NCBI RefSeq assembly: GCF_000001735.4
Contig: NC_003074.8
Location: forward strand, 16,933,261-16,997,260
Source of the DNA: Arabidopsis thaliana
Lineage: Eukaryota; Streptophyta; Magnoliopsida; Brassicales; Brassicaceae
Direction: 5' to 3'
Length of the DNA: 64,000 nucleotides
Below the pieces are notes generated by a model. That model did no database searches, was not told where the DNA came from, and saw nothing but the letters and a program-made list of their open reading frames with translations. This document shows positions 35,243 to 45,913 of this stretch, in pieces; position 1 is the first letter of the stretch, and each line of letters opens with the position of its first letter. The position numbers and the translations under genes were made by a program.

Positions 35243-35545
35243 ATGTTCTTTCAACTATTCTCACTTCTCTTCTTAACTCTATTTGTTACTTCCGTTACTT
35301 CCAGCCGTTTCATCTACGACTTTGATCCTGTCCCATCATCTGCCACCACGCCACTTGAAACTAACCCAGTTGGCTTCAGCGGAGCCGTCATCAAAGTCGG
35401 GGCAAATATGGCCGTCAGTGGAAGTCAGATTCCGTTAGCTAGCCTTTTGATACGTAATGGCGCCATTTTGACCAGTAACAAAGACGAAGTCCCTCTCATT
35501 CACCATCACCATATCAGTGGTACAATATCCAACATAATCAAATGA
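35243..35545 (+). CDS. Small secreted protein, unknown family
   Basis: A 100-codon frame with a strong N-terminal signal peptide (a Phe/Leu-rich core MFFQLFSLLFLTLFVTSV, likely cut after TSS). The mature part of about 80 residues has no cysteines, includes PVPSSATTPLETNPVGFSG and ends with four consecutive His. A GT donor-like site directly follows the His stretch (at about 35521), so it may splice to a further exon. The frame has its own TATA-like box. I do not recognise a family. It could be a small secreted peptide precursor, a decayed gene or a chance frame. Confidence 0.4.
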   Translation: MFFQLFSLLFLTLFVTSVTSSRFIYDFDPVPSSATTPLETNPVGFSGAVIKVGANMAVSGSQIPLASLLIRNGAILTSNKDEVPLIHHHHISGTISNIIK

Positions 35546-35904
35546 TCAGCTCGTTGGTACAACTAGTCAACAAAACCATAATTTTTAAGGAATTGTTTTT
35601 CTCAATACATGCAACGTTTTCTTCTAGAGTGAATTCATTATCGACTTGGAAGATTGAACATGTATCATCAAGAGTTGTATCTGTAATCATATCAGTTGAC
35701 AGTTTGAATGGTCTTATTGAACTAAGGGGTGTTAACAAAGCCAAAGCAAGTAGATTTATGCTCCAATGAGCTTATTAAGATAGAAATAAACTAGGGACTT
35801 GAATAGCTCATGCAGAGCTTTATTGTGCAAAGAAGTAAAGAGAGGAAGAACAACTTATCAAAAGATTAAAGCGTTGACAAAAATATAAAATAGATTTAAG
35901 CTTC
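35546..35904. other. No gene seen
   Basis: Overlapping short open frames on both strands at 35538-35769, without recognisable domains. Confidence 0.4.
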
Positions 35905-35971
35905 GGCCCATTAGTTCCCTTCTTGGGATTAATGGTTTATTTATCGGCCCATTTAGTGATTTCAGCCCATT
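35905..35971 (+). promoter_or_regulatory. Three GGCCCAT/AGCCCAT site II-type elements before NUDT9
   Basis: GGCCCATTA (35905-35913), GGCCCATTT (35946-35954) and AGCCCATTA (35964-35972) cluster 50-120 bp before the NUDT9 start. Such TGGGCC/T motifs bind TCP factors and are common in promoters of housekeeping genes. Confidence 0.55.
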
Positions 35972-36022
35972 AATGGTTTCATTCCTCTCTCATTTTTTTC
36001 TTTCTGTGTTCGAGCTTCTTCC

Positions 36023-37757
36023 ATGGCGAAACTAGCAGAAGAGATGAATCCTGAAGGTTCACGATACCAGCTTCTTCTCTCATGTCCTTCTGGCCTCTCT
36101 CCGTCTCAGGTTTCTCTCCAATCGAATCTATACAATGTGACTTAGTATCCTTAATCATCCGATATTGTTGTTTCGATGCTAAAAAAGGTCTCAGTGGATT
36201 TCTCGAAATCGCATGATCGGATTCCTCGTCAAGATCCTGGTCTAGAAGATTCTATTTCACAGGTGAGAACCGAAAATGGAGTATCTAGAATTCAATAATG
36301 CTTGTTGATCGAAATTTGAAAAAAAAAACTCAATCTCAATGACGAAGATCCATTTCGAAACTCTAATCAATTTAGGTTTGATTACTTTTGAAAATTTAGG
36401 TTTGGGAGCAGAGATCACAGGGAAATTCATCATTGTTCAATGGCCAAAAATTTAGGGTATGTATCTATTGTTTTACCAAACGTTCATGTTATGTTTCGAT
36501 AAGCTTACTCTTAGTTAAAATTTTCAGTATGGAGGATATTGTTTAGATGATGATGATGGTAGTACCAATGAAGTGCCACACGTTTGTCTTCGTCTTGGCC
36601 TGACAGATTACAGGTTTCTCATTTATCTCCTTCACAGGATTATGCTTCTAGTTTATTGATTTCTGGTTTACATTGTATGGTTTGATGGAGAGAATTATTA
36701 ATCATGGACATGGTTTCCAAGGACTTTTGTAGGAACGAATTTGAGTTCTCTGTGGGAGAAGTTCCTTGTTACATCAGAAGGTATATCCTCTGAGGAATTT
36801 AGTTATCATTGCCTCTAGTTTTGTGTTGGGGAACTGGAGAGCTTCCAGGTGGTTTGATCAGGTTTCTTATCGTTATAGTTTTGTTCTCTCACAGATGACT
36901 CTGTTAGATGTCGACACACCTCAAGTCCATTGGGAAATGGTGCAGTTATCGAAACTTCTGATAAGAAGATTATTGTGTTACGTCGGAGTAATAATGTTGG
37001 GGAATTTCCAGGACACTATGTATTCCCTGGGGGCCATCCAGAGGTATTTACATGAAGCATCCTTATTTACATTAAGCATCACCATATTGTGTCTGTTACT
37101 AACTCTTTAGCATTGTTGTTGATGACTTTAAACATTGCAGCCAACAGCAGTAGGTATTGATTATCATCAGCTTGAAAACAATGTTCAAACCGGTGAGGTT
37201 TTAAACAAGAAGGTAACTCAAGAAATGTTTGATAGCATTATCTGTGAAGTTGTCGAAGAAACTGGAATACCAGCATCATCACTTGTAAGCCGGAATGAGT
37301 TCTTTTGGTCTCTCACTTAGGCGTCCCGAGAGATATCTGATTGATCTTTTATACAATTACAGAGCTCGCCTCTCTTCATCGGTATATCTCGAAGGGAGTT
37401 GAATGTAAGACCAGCTATGTTTTTCTACCTCAAGTGTAGTCATCATTCAGATGACATTCAAAGATTATACTCTAGCGCTGAAGATGGGTTCGAGTCAACA
37501 CAGCTCCACACTGTCTCATTGGTTAGTTCTCTAATCCATCAAGGAAGAAAAAACCATCGACTGCATGTTTTTTACTCTCTAAATGTTATGATCTCATCAC
37601 GAATGTAACTGTAGATGTGCTTTAAATAATCGATCAGGATGAGCTGAAGATGATGACATCGAGAATGCCAGGTTGCCATCATGGCGGATTCGCTCTCTAC
37701 GAACTGATGCTTCAACGTCTCAAGAACACTAAGGAAACGTCTTTAATAGCAACGTAA
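36023..37757 (+). CDS. NUDT9: Nudix hydrolase 9 (NUDT22-type)
   Basis: Nine exons: 36023..36109, 36188..36262, 36400..36456, 36528..36613, 36722..36780, 36895..37043, 37141..37284, 37363..37521, 37638..37757. They join in frame to 311 residues. Motifs include LLLSCPSGLSPSQV, HDRIPRQD, LRLGLTDYRTFVGTN and VFPGGHPEPTA. The Nudix box is unusual: GGHPE is separated by a long insertion from CEVVEETGIP, and the normal Arg of REUxEExGU is Cys. The overall pattern is collinear with animal NUDT22, a UDP-glucose/UDP-galactose hydrolase, so the same activity is plausible here (inference). No signal peptide is evident, so the protein is likely cytosolic. All splice sites are GT-AG. Confidence 0.93.
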
Positions 37758-37927
37758 GAGGAAGATACTTAAACTTTACACCTAGTTGTGAATTATTGTT
37801 TGCTAATGATCATGTCATTTTCGAGTAACTTTTATTAGATTAACCGTATTAATTTGTAAAATCCATGATAATGAGTAACTATCATGTAATTCAGGGATAG
37901 AAAGCTCTAAGTTATGTTGGATAACAG

Positions 37928-38542
37928 GTTCATTTGTTCACATATGTAAATGGTAAGGGTTTCGTTTCTGTAGAACCTACAACATGGGGAATATGAAAGC
38001 TTACAAATCTCACGCAAATACCATTATGATTCATGCGTTTACCCTGTTTTGGATGAAAATTCCTCTGGCTTTGTTGGAATATACTCCTAAAAAGTGCAGA
38101 TAAAATAGCCGTAGCAGCACCACCATTCTCAAAACCGATGATTCAGAACTATATAGATAATGCAGTGATTGAGAACCAAGTTCTGTAAAACATTCTCAGA
38201 CAAATGGAACGTAAGAATACAATAGATCACTGCATGGAATTCTATTCAAGAAAGGGAGAGTTGTCTTTGGAAAGACTAAAAAAGCCAAGGCCGCCATTTT
38301 CTGTTCTCTAAGCGTGTTTATGGTAATAACCAGGAATCACAAACTGAAGCCACAAAAACAGCATCCAGACATGGTTAAACTACATGCATTTAAAGATACC
38401 AATCTGCCCGGTTTTAGGCATCCATATGACTTCAAAACAAGCCTTGTCAACAATTTCATTCTTCGTAGTTCCTGCTTTAGACTGCAGCTAGAACTTTTGT
38501 ATCCCCTGAAATAAGAACGAGAACCATACCCATTAGAAAGTT
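37928..38542 (-). pseudogene. Partial duplicate of the RRP46 gene
   Basis: The left part (37928-38310) aligns with the 3' UTR, last exon and flanking intron of RRP46 (43543-44080), but most of the GEPVEHG-containing exon is deleted. The right part (38311-38542) aligns with 44850-45068, covering the exon for GDTKVLAAV and neighbouring intron. The exons between are absent. Introns are kept, so it arose from DNA, not by reverse transcription. Stops and indels make it non-coding. Confidence 0.85.
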
Positions 38543-38705
38543 CCATATGGACAGTCCGCTGAACCCTGCAATCAAACCTATGCTCAGTTTTTTTTGTCTT
38601 CTGATAACTTGAACATTCAACCTTCGGCCTTCCACAGAGATACTGCAGGATGATAAATCTTTAACAGATGATGGACCTCTGTCGCCACTCTGTCCTTCCT
38701 GCAGA
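38543..38705 (-). pseudogene. Unidentified gene fragment with a membrane-like segment
   Basis: Fused to the RRP46 duplicate at about 38542. The minus strand encodes SSVKDLSSCSISVEGRRLN then RRQKKLSIGLIAGFSGLSIW, a basic stretch before a hydrophobic one, with a possible acceptor (CTGCAG) at its start. It looks like an exon taken from another gene; I do not recognise which. Confidence 0.4.
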
Positions 38706-38817
38706 CTTAGCAGATATGTATATTTTATAGATTTAGTTATAACTACAGCTATCCCGAAACTAACATTTTTGGATTCATTGTGAATCAGGATGTATATCAT
38801 CATATGGAAGGGACAAC

Positions 38818-39600
38818 AGAGTTGAAGCACAGCTTAAAAAATAGAAACAATCTTCTGAGGAGTCAGAGGATGCACTTCCAATAGCTGTTCTTGGTCAGGC
38901 CAAATTTGTTGAACACTACACAGAGCTACAAGAGAAGTACAATGAGTTAGGCTTAAACCATAAAGCAACGGTGGAATGAACACTAGAGTTGAAGAAGGCA
39001 GTTAGTAGCAAAGGCTGGTAAAATGGGTCCTGGATCTGCTAACTCACTTTCTTTCTACTGAGCTCTAAGCATTAGAAAGAAGGAGAACGTAAGCCTCAAG
39101 ATTGAATACCACTGGAGTTCTTGTTAGACTCAGAGACTCTGCTGAGGTAACACAAATTTTTCATTTTCTAATCGATAGACCATTGGTGTGTGAGTGAGTG
39201 ACTAAGCGTGGCATTTTTTTTCAGAGTTTTGGGCTCCCACTATGAACTTATTCTGTTCCAGGAGAATATGTTCATAGTGAAGACACAAGTTAAATGATTT
39301 CACACGAGAAGTTAAAGGAAAAAATATGGAAAAGCTAAAGGAGACACAAGTTGGAAGTGATAACAATCAAACATAATCTAAAACAAAACACATTGCCAGG
39401 ATCTGCATTACTTTTACTATGAACATATTCGGTTGCAGGAAAAGTTCAATGAAGTAGAAGAAGAAAACGAAAAGCTAAAGAGGAGACAGAATCAAACAGA
39501 ATCTAAAGCAAAACCCATTGCAGAATCCGCATTTACAGTCACAGCATCAGAGGAACTAGGCTATTGAGGAAGGGAAAAATATACCAAAGTGAATGACTTA
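38818..39600 (+). pseudogene. Kinesin-12 (PAKRP1-like) gene fragment
   Basis: With interruptions the plus strand reads SSEESEDALPIAVLGQAKF, VEHYTELQEKYNEL, VLVRLRDSAE, then KFNEVEEENEKLKRRQ. This is the coiled-coil stalk region of plant phragmoplast kinesin-12 proteins. A GT-AG intron is kept between about 39146 and 39220, so this is a DNA-level copy. Several TGA/TAG/TAA stops occur. The KLK ... ESK-type block occurs twice (about 39320-39400 and 39470-39540), an internal tandem duplication. Confidence 0.8.
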
Positions 39601-39634
39601 TTGCAGAAGTTTAGAACCTGTTGAGTTCGCTAGA

Positions 39635-40476
39635 ATCTTAAAACCCTCCCTCGTGAAACAGCTAGAAGGTTGCCTTCTTTGTCGAACCGCAATCCCACCT
39701 TCGGCATCTGTTGTACTCAGAAGATCGACGCTGTCCATATGCCAAAACTTGATCAGCCCGTCTTGACTAGGATGGGTTTTTTTGAAGACTGAAACTGAAC
39801 CACGCCTCCCAGTTTATTAGTCAGCCCACTATAAATTCTCTTGACTATTCCTTTCTTTTCTGTGATCTGCATGAGGGGTGAGTCTCTCAGTTTACTGGTT
39901 CCACAACAAAACAACCTGCCAAAGAAAATGCATAATAGTTATAGTGAAGTTTGTTGAAAGAGTTTGAAGTAGGAAATCTTATAAATCGCAACTATAACCT
40001 GTTCCCATCAGCATTGTAGAGCAATGTTGTACATCAGCCACTTGGACATTTCTAGTTTTCTTTTGAACACTTTGTATCATATAATACCACGCCCTTATGT
40101 TTCCATTGGTATCAGTTGAACGAATGAACTGAAATCAAGAGAAGAATATTAATTTTGACTCATCCAAGAAGCACTAAACTATGAGTACAATTCTACATAC
40201 CTTAAAAAATTTCTCTTTCATGTAGACAATTGAATATACATTATACAGGAGCTTCATGACCATGAAAAGTGTAATAAACCCAACCCTCAAGATCCCCATA
40301 CCTGTTTTACACCAAATAGTTAAACAACTGACAAGTTAACATTAGGATAACCAAAACAACTTTAGGTTCGTGTCTCACCTTGATTAGTTTGTCATCTCCA
40401 CAACTAACTATACTTGGTTGTTTTTGTGGGGATGCGAAAAAGCTATGTTAGTTACAGAACCTATATGAGCTTCAAT
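39635..40476 (-). pseudogene. TOPLESS-related (TPR) WD40-region gene fragment
   Basis: Four exon-like blocks with introns kept: 40379-40476 (IEAHIGSVT and IVSCGDDKLIK), 40201-40301 (GWVYYTFHGHEAPV), 39999-40128 (STDTNGNIRAWYY and CSTML) and about 39635-39915 (CGTSKLRDSP, GGVVQFQ, KFWHMDSVDLL, DKEGNLLAVS). Order and content match consecutive exons of the TOPLESS/TPR co-repressor WD40 domain. Stops and shifts in every block make it dead. Confidence 0.8.
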
Positions 40477-40597
40477 CTACAGGAAATGATTGTATAAGTT
40501 ATATGGAATAAAAATGTCAATTTTTTATGGAAAAGATGATCGTTTAAGGATCAAGCGAGCCACCTCAAGATGCCGGAGAAAGTCATGGTTATATAAA

Positions 40598-40968
40598 GGG
40601 AAAGATGATCCTCTAACTCATCTATTTTTGCAACTTTACCCTCCACCTTCAACAAATGCAAATTAATACTATGAAGTCTAAAATAATATTTATTGTAACC
40701 CTTTTTCGCCCTTCTTTTGCTACCATCAATTTTGTAAAATATTGACATATATTATGTTAAATCAAAGCTCTCTTGACGAAGTGTTCAACTCTACCTTCAC
40801 AATTTTAAATATCTAATATATGTGAACGTAAAAACGTCTACAATATACGTATAAGGGTCATATTGCGTATTATTTTAGACTTCAAAAGATTAATCTGCAT
40901 TTGTTGGAGATGGAGGGTAAAGTTGCAAAACATAGATGAGTTAGAAACATTTTTTTTGCACAAACCCC
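40598..40968. mobile_element. Mutator-type MITE with 9 bp target duplication
   Basis: 371 bp, starting GGG and ending CCCC. Inverted copies of TCTAACTCATCTA, TTTTGCAACTTTACCCTCCA and TGAAGTCTAAAATAATA run through about 110 bases at each end. It is flanked by TTATATAAA on both sides (40589-40597, 40969-40977), the 9 bp duplication typical of MULEs. Its minus-strand open frame (40551-40748) is a by-product. Confidence 0.8.
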
Positions 40969-41109
40969 TTATATAAATGAATCAAACTCTTATTAAATGA
41001 AACCCCTACAAAAATATATTTAAAATGAGAGAGAAGACATGAAGTACTACTAATTAAAAACACACATAGCATAAAGGATTACCAATGAATCTGCCATCCA
41101 GACTCCATA

Positions 41110-41650
41110 GAACACAAGTAATAGATGTTGTTATTTCTTCAGTCAATAGCAAAAATCCACTTAGTTGAAAGCAGAGATTAAGGGCAAAAATAACAAGTCA
41201 TAAATAGATGTTGTTATTTCTTCAGTCACACCTTGTATATCTCCTTCTAGAAGACTCTGATCTCTTTAGGTGAAACGCACCGTCTTGGACCATCACGTGC
41301 ACTCATGTGACATAAGACTTGAGACTTGAGACCCTCTGCTTCCAATAGAGGCTTCTTCTTAAGTTTCTTTCAAGTTGGCTCACACTCAATAAATCTCCAC
41401 CTTGAGACAATCCTTGAAAGACTCTTTATGACTTGTGAGATGTCCATAAGAGAGGGAAAGATGAACCTTAAGCTTTGGTGAAAGTTTAGACATCTCCCAT
41501 GGCATGAATGACTTCGAAGCCACTTCTTTAAGGACAGAAAAGTCTCACAATGTGACTACAATGCTTGCAGAATCGACTGATGGAATATAGATAAACAAAA
41601 GATCAAATGACCAAATTATGTTAAGAGAAACTAAGCTCAGGATTTTGTAA
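41110..41650 (-). mobile_element. Remnant of a copia 3' end (polypurine tract plus LTR)
   Basis: On the minus strand CAAGGTGGAGATT (a copia-type polypurine tract near 41391-41405) is followed by TATTGAGTGTGAGCC, an LTR start, and LTR-like sequence to about 41110. The region upstream on that strand (41405-41650) resembles a worn pol 3' end. AATAGATGTTGTTATTTCTT is repeated near 41119 and 41204, 88 bp apart. No second LTR was found. Confidence 0.5.
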
Positions 41651-43699
41651 GTTGTGAAGTTTACACACCAAGAAGTAATGCTTAGAATTCTTCCTAAATT
41701 TTGTAAAATCCTTTCTGAATTCTATTTTTTTACGAGAAATTTTTGACGAAAATTGTTTTAGCGAGAAAATATTGTCTGAAATTTTTGGTGATGAATTTAT
41801 GTATTATTTGAATGTTATTTTTGTCCAAAAAACTTTTGAGTGCTATTTTTGTCCAAAAAACTTGAAATGTTGCTATTTGTGGGAATTTCCTATAAACTAA
41901 CAATCTTTTGTTTTTCTTTCTTTTCTTGCAGTCACTAAAAATAATAATTTAATTCTCTTCAGTTAAAACCCAAAAAACAAAAAAAAAACTAGAAAAGCTT
42001 TTCTCCTATATGTAATCGTTTTCTTGAAAATGTATTGTGATCCATGTAAAATTATTTAATTCTTTCAACATAATACATATTTTGTTTGATATGTTCTCTC
42101 AAAAATTAATCATATTTTTTCTTATGTGTTTAGGAATAAAATTGTGAAATGAAATTTACTTTTCTGATTTTATAATTGGCCTATTATACGAGAAGCAACA
42201 CAAAGTGGCAGCAAAGTCATCATTTAGTATTGGAGGTCGGGTTTTGATCCCTTTCAAAAATCGCCTCCTTTCTAGAAATGTTCAAGCCTTGCTACGTACT
42301 AAAAATATTCAAAACTGACTTAGAAGGTAAAAAAGAATAGACTATTTTTTATACTTATTTTTTTTTATTTATTGATTTATATCTTTAAATTGTACGTGAC
42401 ATTGTTCAAGCCTTACTATGTTCTAGAAACTGACCACGTGGTTTTGCAGAGTTAGAAGGTAAAAAAGAATAGTCTATTTTTTATACTTAATTTTTTTATT
42501 TATTGGTTTATATATTTAAATTGTAGGTGACATTGAAGAATACTTTAATGATAGAATTGAAGGTATTACATCGATAGCAAGTAGTTGTGGAGTATGAGAA
42601 GAAGTTGTTTAGATTTTTTTCACTACTTTTTGTATTTCTGTTTTAAATTAGAAACTTTGATGAAACTCTGTTTTGTATAATCGTTTAAATTATTAATGTT
42701 TGAGTGGATTTGGGTTTACAAATTTGTTAGAAACTTGGATGAAAATAGAGAATTAAAATATAATTAAGGATAACAAATAAAGTTGTTTATACAAAATATA
42801 AATACATGATTATATGTAAAATTCATAATATTAGTATATATGATACTAGTAAATACATATGACACTGAATATAATTTAAATATATCTATATATAGAAACA
42901 GAAAATAAATACAATTGAAAATATATCTCTATATAATTCGGATACCCACATGTAGTTCTGGAACACATGTGTTTTTCTGAGTTTTATCCACAAGTCCCAA
43001 AACTTTCGGAATTTTTGAATTTGAGTTTTTTATGGGCGGGCTCAATTTAGGTTCGGACTGGGCGGTTTTCTTTTATCCACGGCAACATTTCAGGACAGTA
43101 TTATATCTCAACTATTCGATGAGTTTAGTTTGGTTCGGTTCGGTTCTTTTCACTTCAGTTCCAGTTCAGTTGTTTCGGTTCCGTAAATTTGTCCGGGCCT
43201 TCCTATGATTATTGAACCAGCTTTAATCCAATTTGCAACTATCAGGAGTAATGGAGTATTATTGATCAGAAAGGGGCCAATTTGTTTTCATTACTACTTT
43301 CCCCAATATTGTTGAAGCTTGTTGTGCTTATCGTTCATCTCATATGTTGGATAATTGAAATAAATAGCTCATCTGCTCTTGTTATTAGAAATTATACTAG
43401 ATTTTCTAGTAAATTACAGTATAATCCATGAACATGTTCTTTATAATTGACTCGAATCTGATCCCCACGGGCTGAAAAATTGTCAAGACAAGTGATGAAT
43501 CAATAGCTCTGACCATGGCTACCATTTGTATTAAAGATACGAGGTTCATCTGTTCACATATCTAATGATACTAGATAATAGGCCACTAGCTTTTGATTTT
43601 TGATTAGACACATAGACGACAAGGATTCTATCAAAGCTACAACAGGAGTAATATGAAACCGTTTCAAAATCTCATGCAAACCATTATGAATTTGTGCTT
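41651..43699. other. Intergenic, no gene seen
   Basis: AT-rich region downstream of RRP46. It holds the tandem duplication at 42281-42532 and GGTTCGGTTCGG-type pentamers near 43134. The last 150 bp include the RRP46 3' UTR. Confidence 0.5.
42281..42532. repeat. Tandem duplication, two copies of about 125-130 bp
   Basis: Both copies run TTCAAGCCTT, AAACTGAC, TTAGAAGGTAAAAAAGAATA, TATTTTTTATACTTA, TTTATTTATTG and AAATTGTA(C/G)GTGACATTG. The second has a 20 bp insertion around CACGTGG. Confidence 0.75.
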
Positions 43700-45229
43700 T
43701 TACCCAGCCTTGGATGAACTTTGTTGGAAGTTCTTTCTAAAAAATGCAGATAAACTAGCCGTAGCAGCACGGCCGTTCTCTACACACAGGAAATAATCGT
43801 CCACTGAAACAAAAAGGCAAGAATTCAGAATTATAGATGATGCAGTGATTGAGAGAAACAAGTTCTTTAAAACATGTCTTACACAAATGAAATGTATGAG
43901 CATAATACACCATAGTGAATTCTATTCAAGAAAGGAAAGTTGATCAGTACCTGACATTACTCCATGTGTAATTGATGTGATGATCCCATGCTCTACTGGC
44001 TCGCCTTCCGCTACTGATGACCCTTCCGGAAGAACAGAGAGAGTTGTATTTGGAAAGACTAAATAAGCAAAGGCCGTCATTTTCTGTCCATTGCAGTTTC
44101 AAGTAAGTATAACCAACACGCAAAAGAAAATATAACAATGGACAACAAGGCTTTTAAATAACCTTTTCTTCAAGCTTGTTTGGATCGAGTACGAGATATC
44201 CATTCTCAGCCAGGCAACAGCATATAGCAACTGAAAAAACAAAAAGCTGATGAAACAGTAAGAAGTAACACACAAAGTCAATTAGAGAAGAGTGTAAATG
44301 TACCAGCCAGATGCTTCATAGGGATTCCTGCATCGACAAGCGCTGCACATGCTGCATTTATCGCACATGGTAGAAGCTAAACAGAATTGAATCAAGGAAA
44401 AAGCAGCAAAAACTGTCTTCTAAAGTAATGCACCAATTATTCCACTAAAACATATTCACACTCCCAGCTCATGGGACTACAAACTTTCACTGCTAAAAAC
44501 TCTAAAAATACTAAAACCAAGATTGCTTATACTGGATTATATGTGTTTGACACAGTATCAGTAAATGTTTACCAAAAGGCAAGGATCATAAAAAGGATAC
44601 AGAACCATCATCATGCACAACCTACACAGGAATCAAAGAATGAAAAGTTCAGATACAACTCAAGTTGATAAATCGATATATACAACAATGAAATAGCTAC
44701 TCACCTGAATTATCACTGAGGTGGTGGTATTTGGATTAACAGTCAAAACACAAATACTCTGTATCGTCCTTTTCAATATCATCTCATACTCCTTTTCAAC
44801 TTTTCCTATCATTATGCAAAGTAAAAGTCAGTCAGAATCTAAAAACCAAGAATCACCTCTACCGCATACTCAAGCAACAAAACAACATCCAGACATGATT
44901 AAACTAAATGCATTTACGAACCAATCTGCCCGGATTTAGGCTTCCATATGACTTCAAAACAAGCCTTCTCAGCATTTTCGTTCTTTTTCGTTCCTGCTTT
45001 AGGTCCATAAACCGCAGCTAGAACTTTTGTATCCCCTGAAAATATAAACAAGAAGCATACCCATTAGAAAGTGCTGATATATGTAATCAAACAAACAAAA
45101 AACATGGAGATTAAAACAAGTACCTTGTGACCAACTAGCAGAGCCATGAGGACGATGAAGGATATTACGGGAACAAGCAAGAGGTCTCAGCTGATTTGGT
45201 GTTCTTCCATCTTCTCTATCAATCTCCAT
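43700..45229 (-). CDS. RRP46: Exosome complex subunit RRP46 (RNase PH-like)
   Basis: Eight exons: 45124..45229, 44922..45035, 44705..44805, 44601..44621, 44304..44376, 44163..44230, 43951..44083, 43700..43803. They join in frame to 239 residues. It is a ribosomal-S5-like RNase PH fold protein with HGSASWSQGDTKVLAAVYGP, then VVHDDGS, LLPCAINAACAALVDAGIPM and EGEPVEHG. In eukaryotes RRP46 is a ring subunit of the RNA exosome, which processes and degrades RNA in nucleus and cytosol. The 21 bp exon encoding VVHDDGS is a micro-exon at a highly conserved motif. It is divergent with UFL1 over a 684 bp gap. A partial duplicate lies at 37928-38542. Confidence 0.93.
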
Positions 45230-45913
45230 TGCTACAATACTTCTTCACACAAAAGGGTTTCACAAAGTAAGCATCTTTTGTCACAAAATCAAATTCTCAG
45301 ATTCTATAACTGTGAATTGTTACCACTGAAAACAAAATTTGAACTGCTTCTAGCTCAACAGTAGGTGTATTTTAATGGTTCTGACCAACATCCGAGTAGT
45401 TTTTTTGTTAATTGAGACAAAAAAATCGTTCTTTCAATTCTACAATACTCGTTATCTAGCACATAAAAGACGATGTATGAACAAAAGGACACACGAATCA
45501 ACACAGAGCTAGACTAAGAACCTAATTTTGAGGAAGCTAGAAGCAGAGACGATTCCGTATCAAACAAGAAGACTAACGAAAGAGAGAATACACAGCTACG
45601 GAACTGAAAGCTGGAAGAACAACTGAAACCACCAGAGGAGAGAAACTCGAAGAATTAGGGTTTATTTGTTTCAAAACCCTCAATTTCAAATCAATTAGAG
45701 TATACCGAAAACAAACCGGTTAATCCGGTTATTCAAACATTGGTTTAACTTTAACCAGTAAACTCAATTGAGGAAAGATACTTAATACGGTGTTTGAACA
45801 TAATCAATCTTCCGGAGAAGAATTTGTGTATAACTGACGGAAAAAATCCGACGCATCGACGATATCAAATTTTGATCTGAGATTCAAATTCCGGTGATAA
45901 CGCGAAGAGGAAG
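45230..45913. promoter_or_regulatory. Shared divergent promoter of RRP46 and UFL1
   Basis: A 684 bp interval between the two start codons. TTAGGGTTT at 45655-45663 is a telo-box (AAACCCTAA on the other strand), common in promoters of ribosome- and RNA-related genes. CCGGTTAATCCGGTT lies near 45716-45731. There is no strong TATA box near either gene, as usual for housekeeping genes. Confidence 0.55.
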
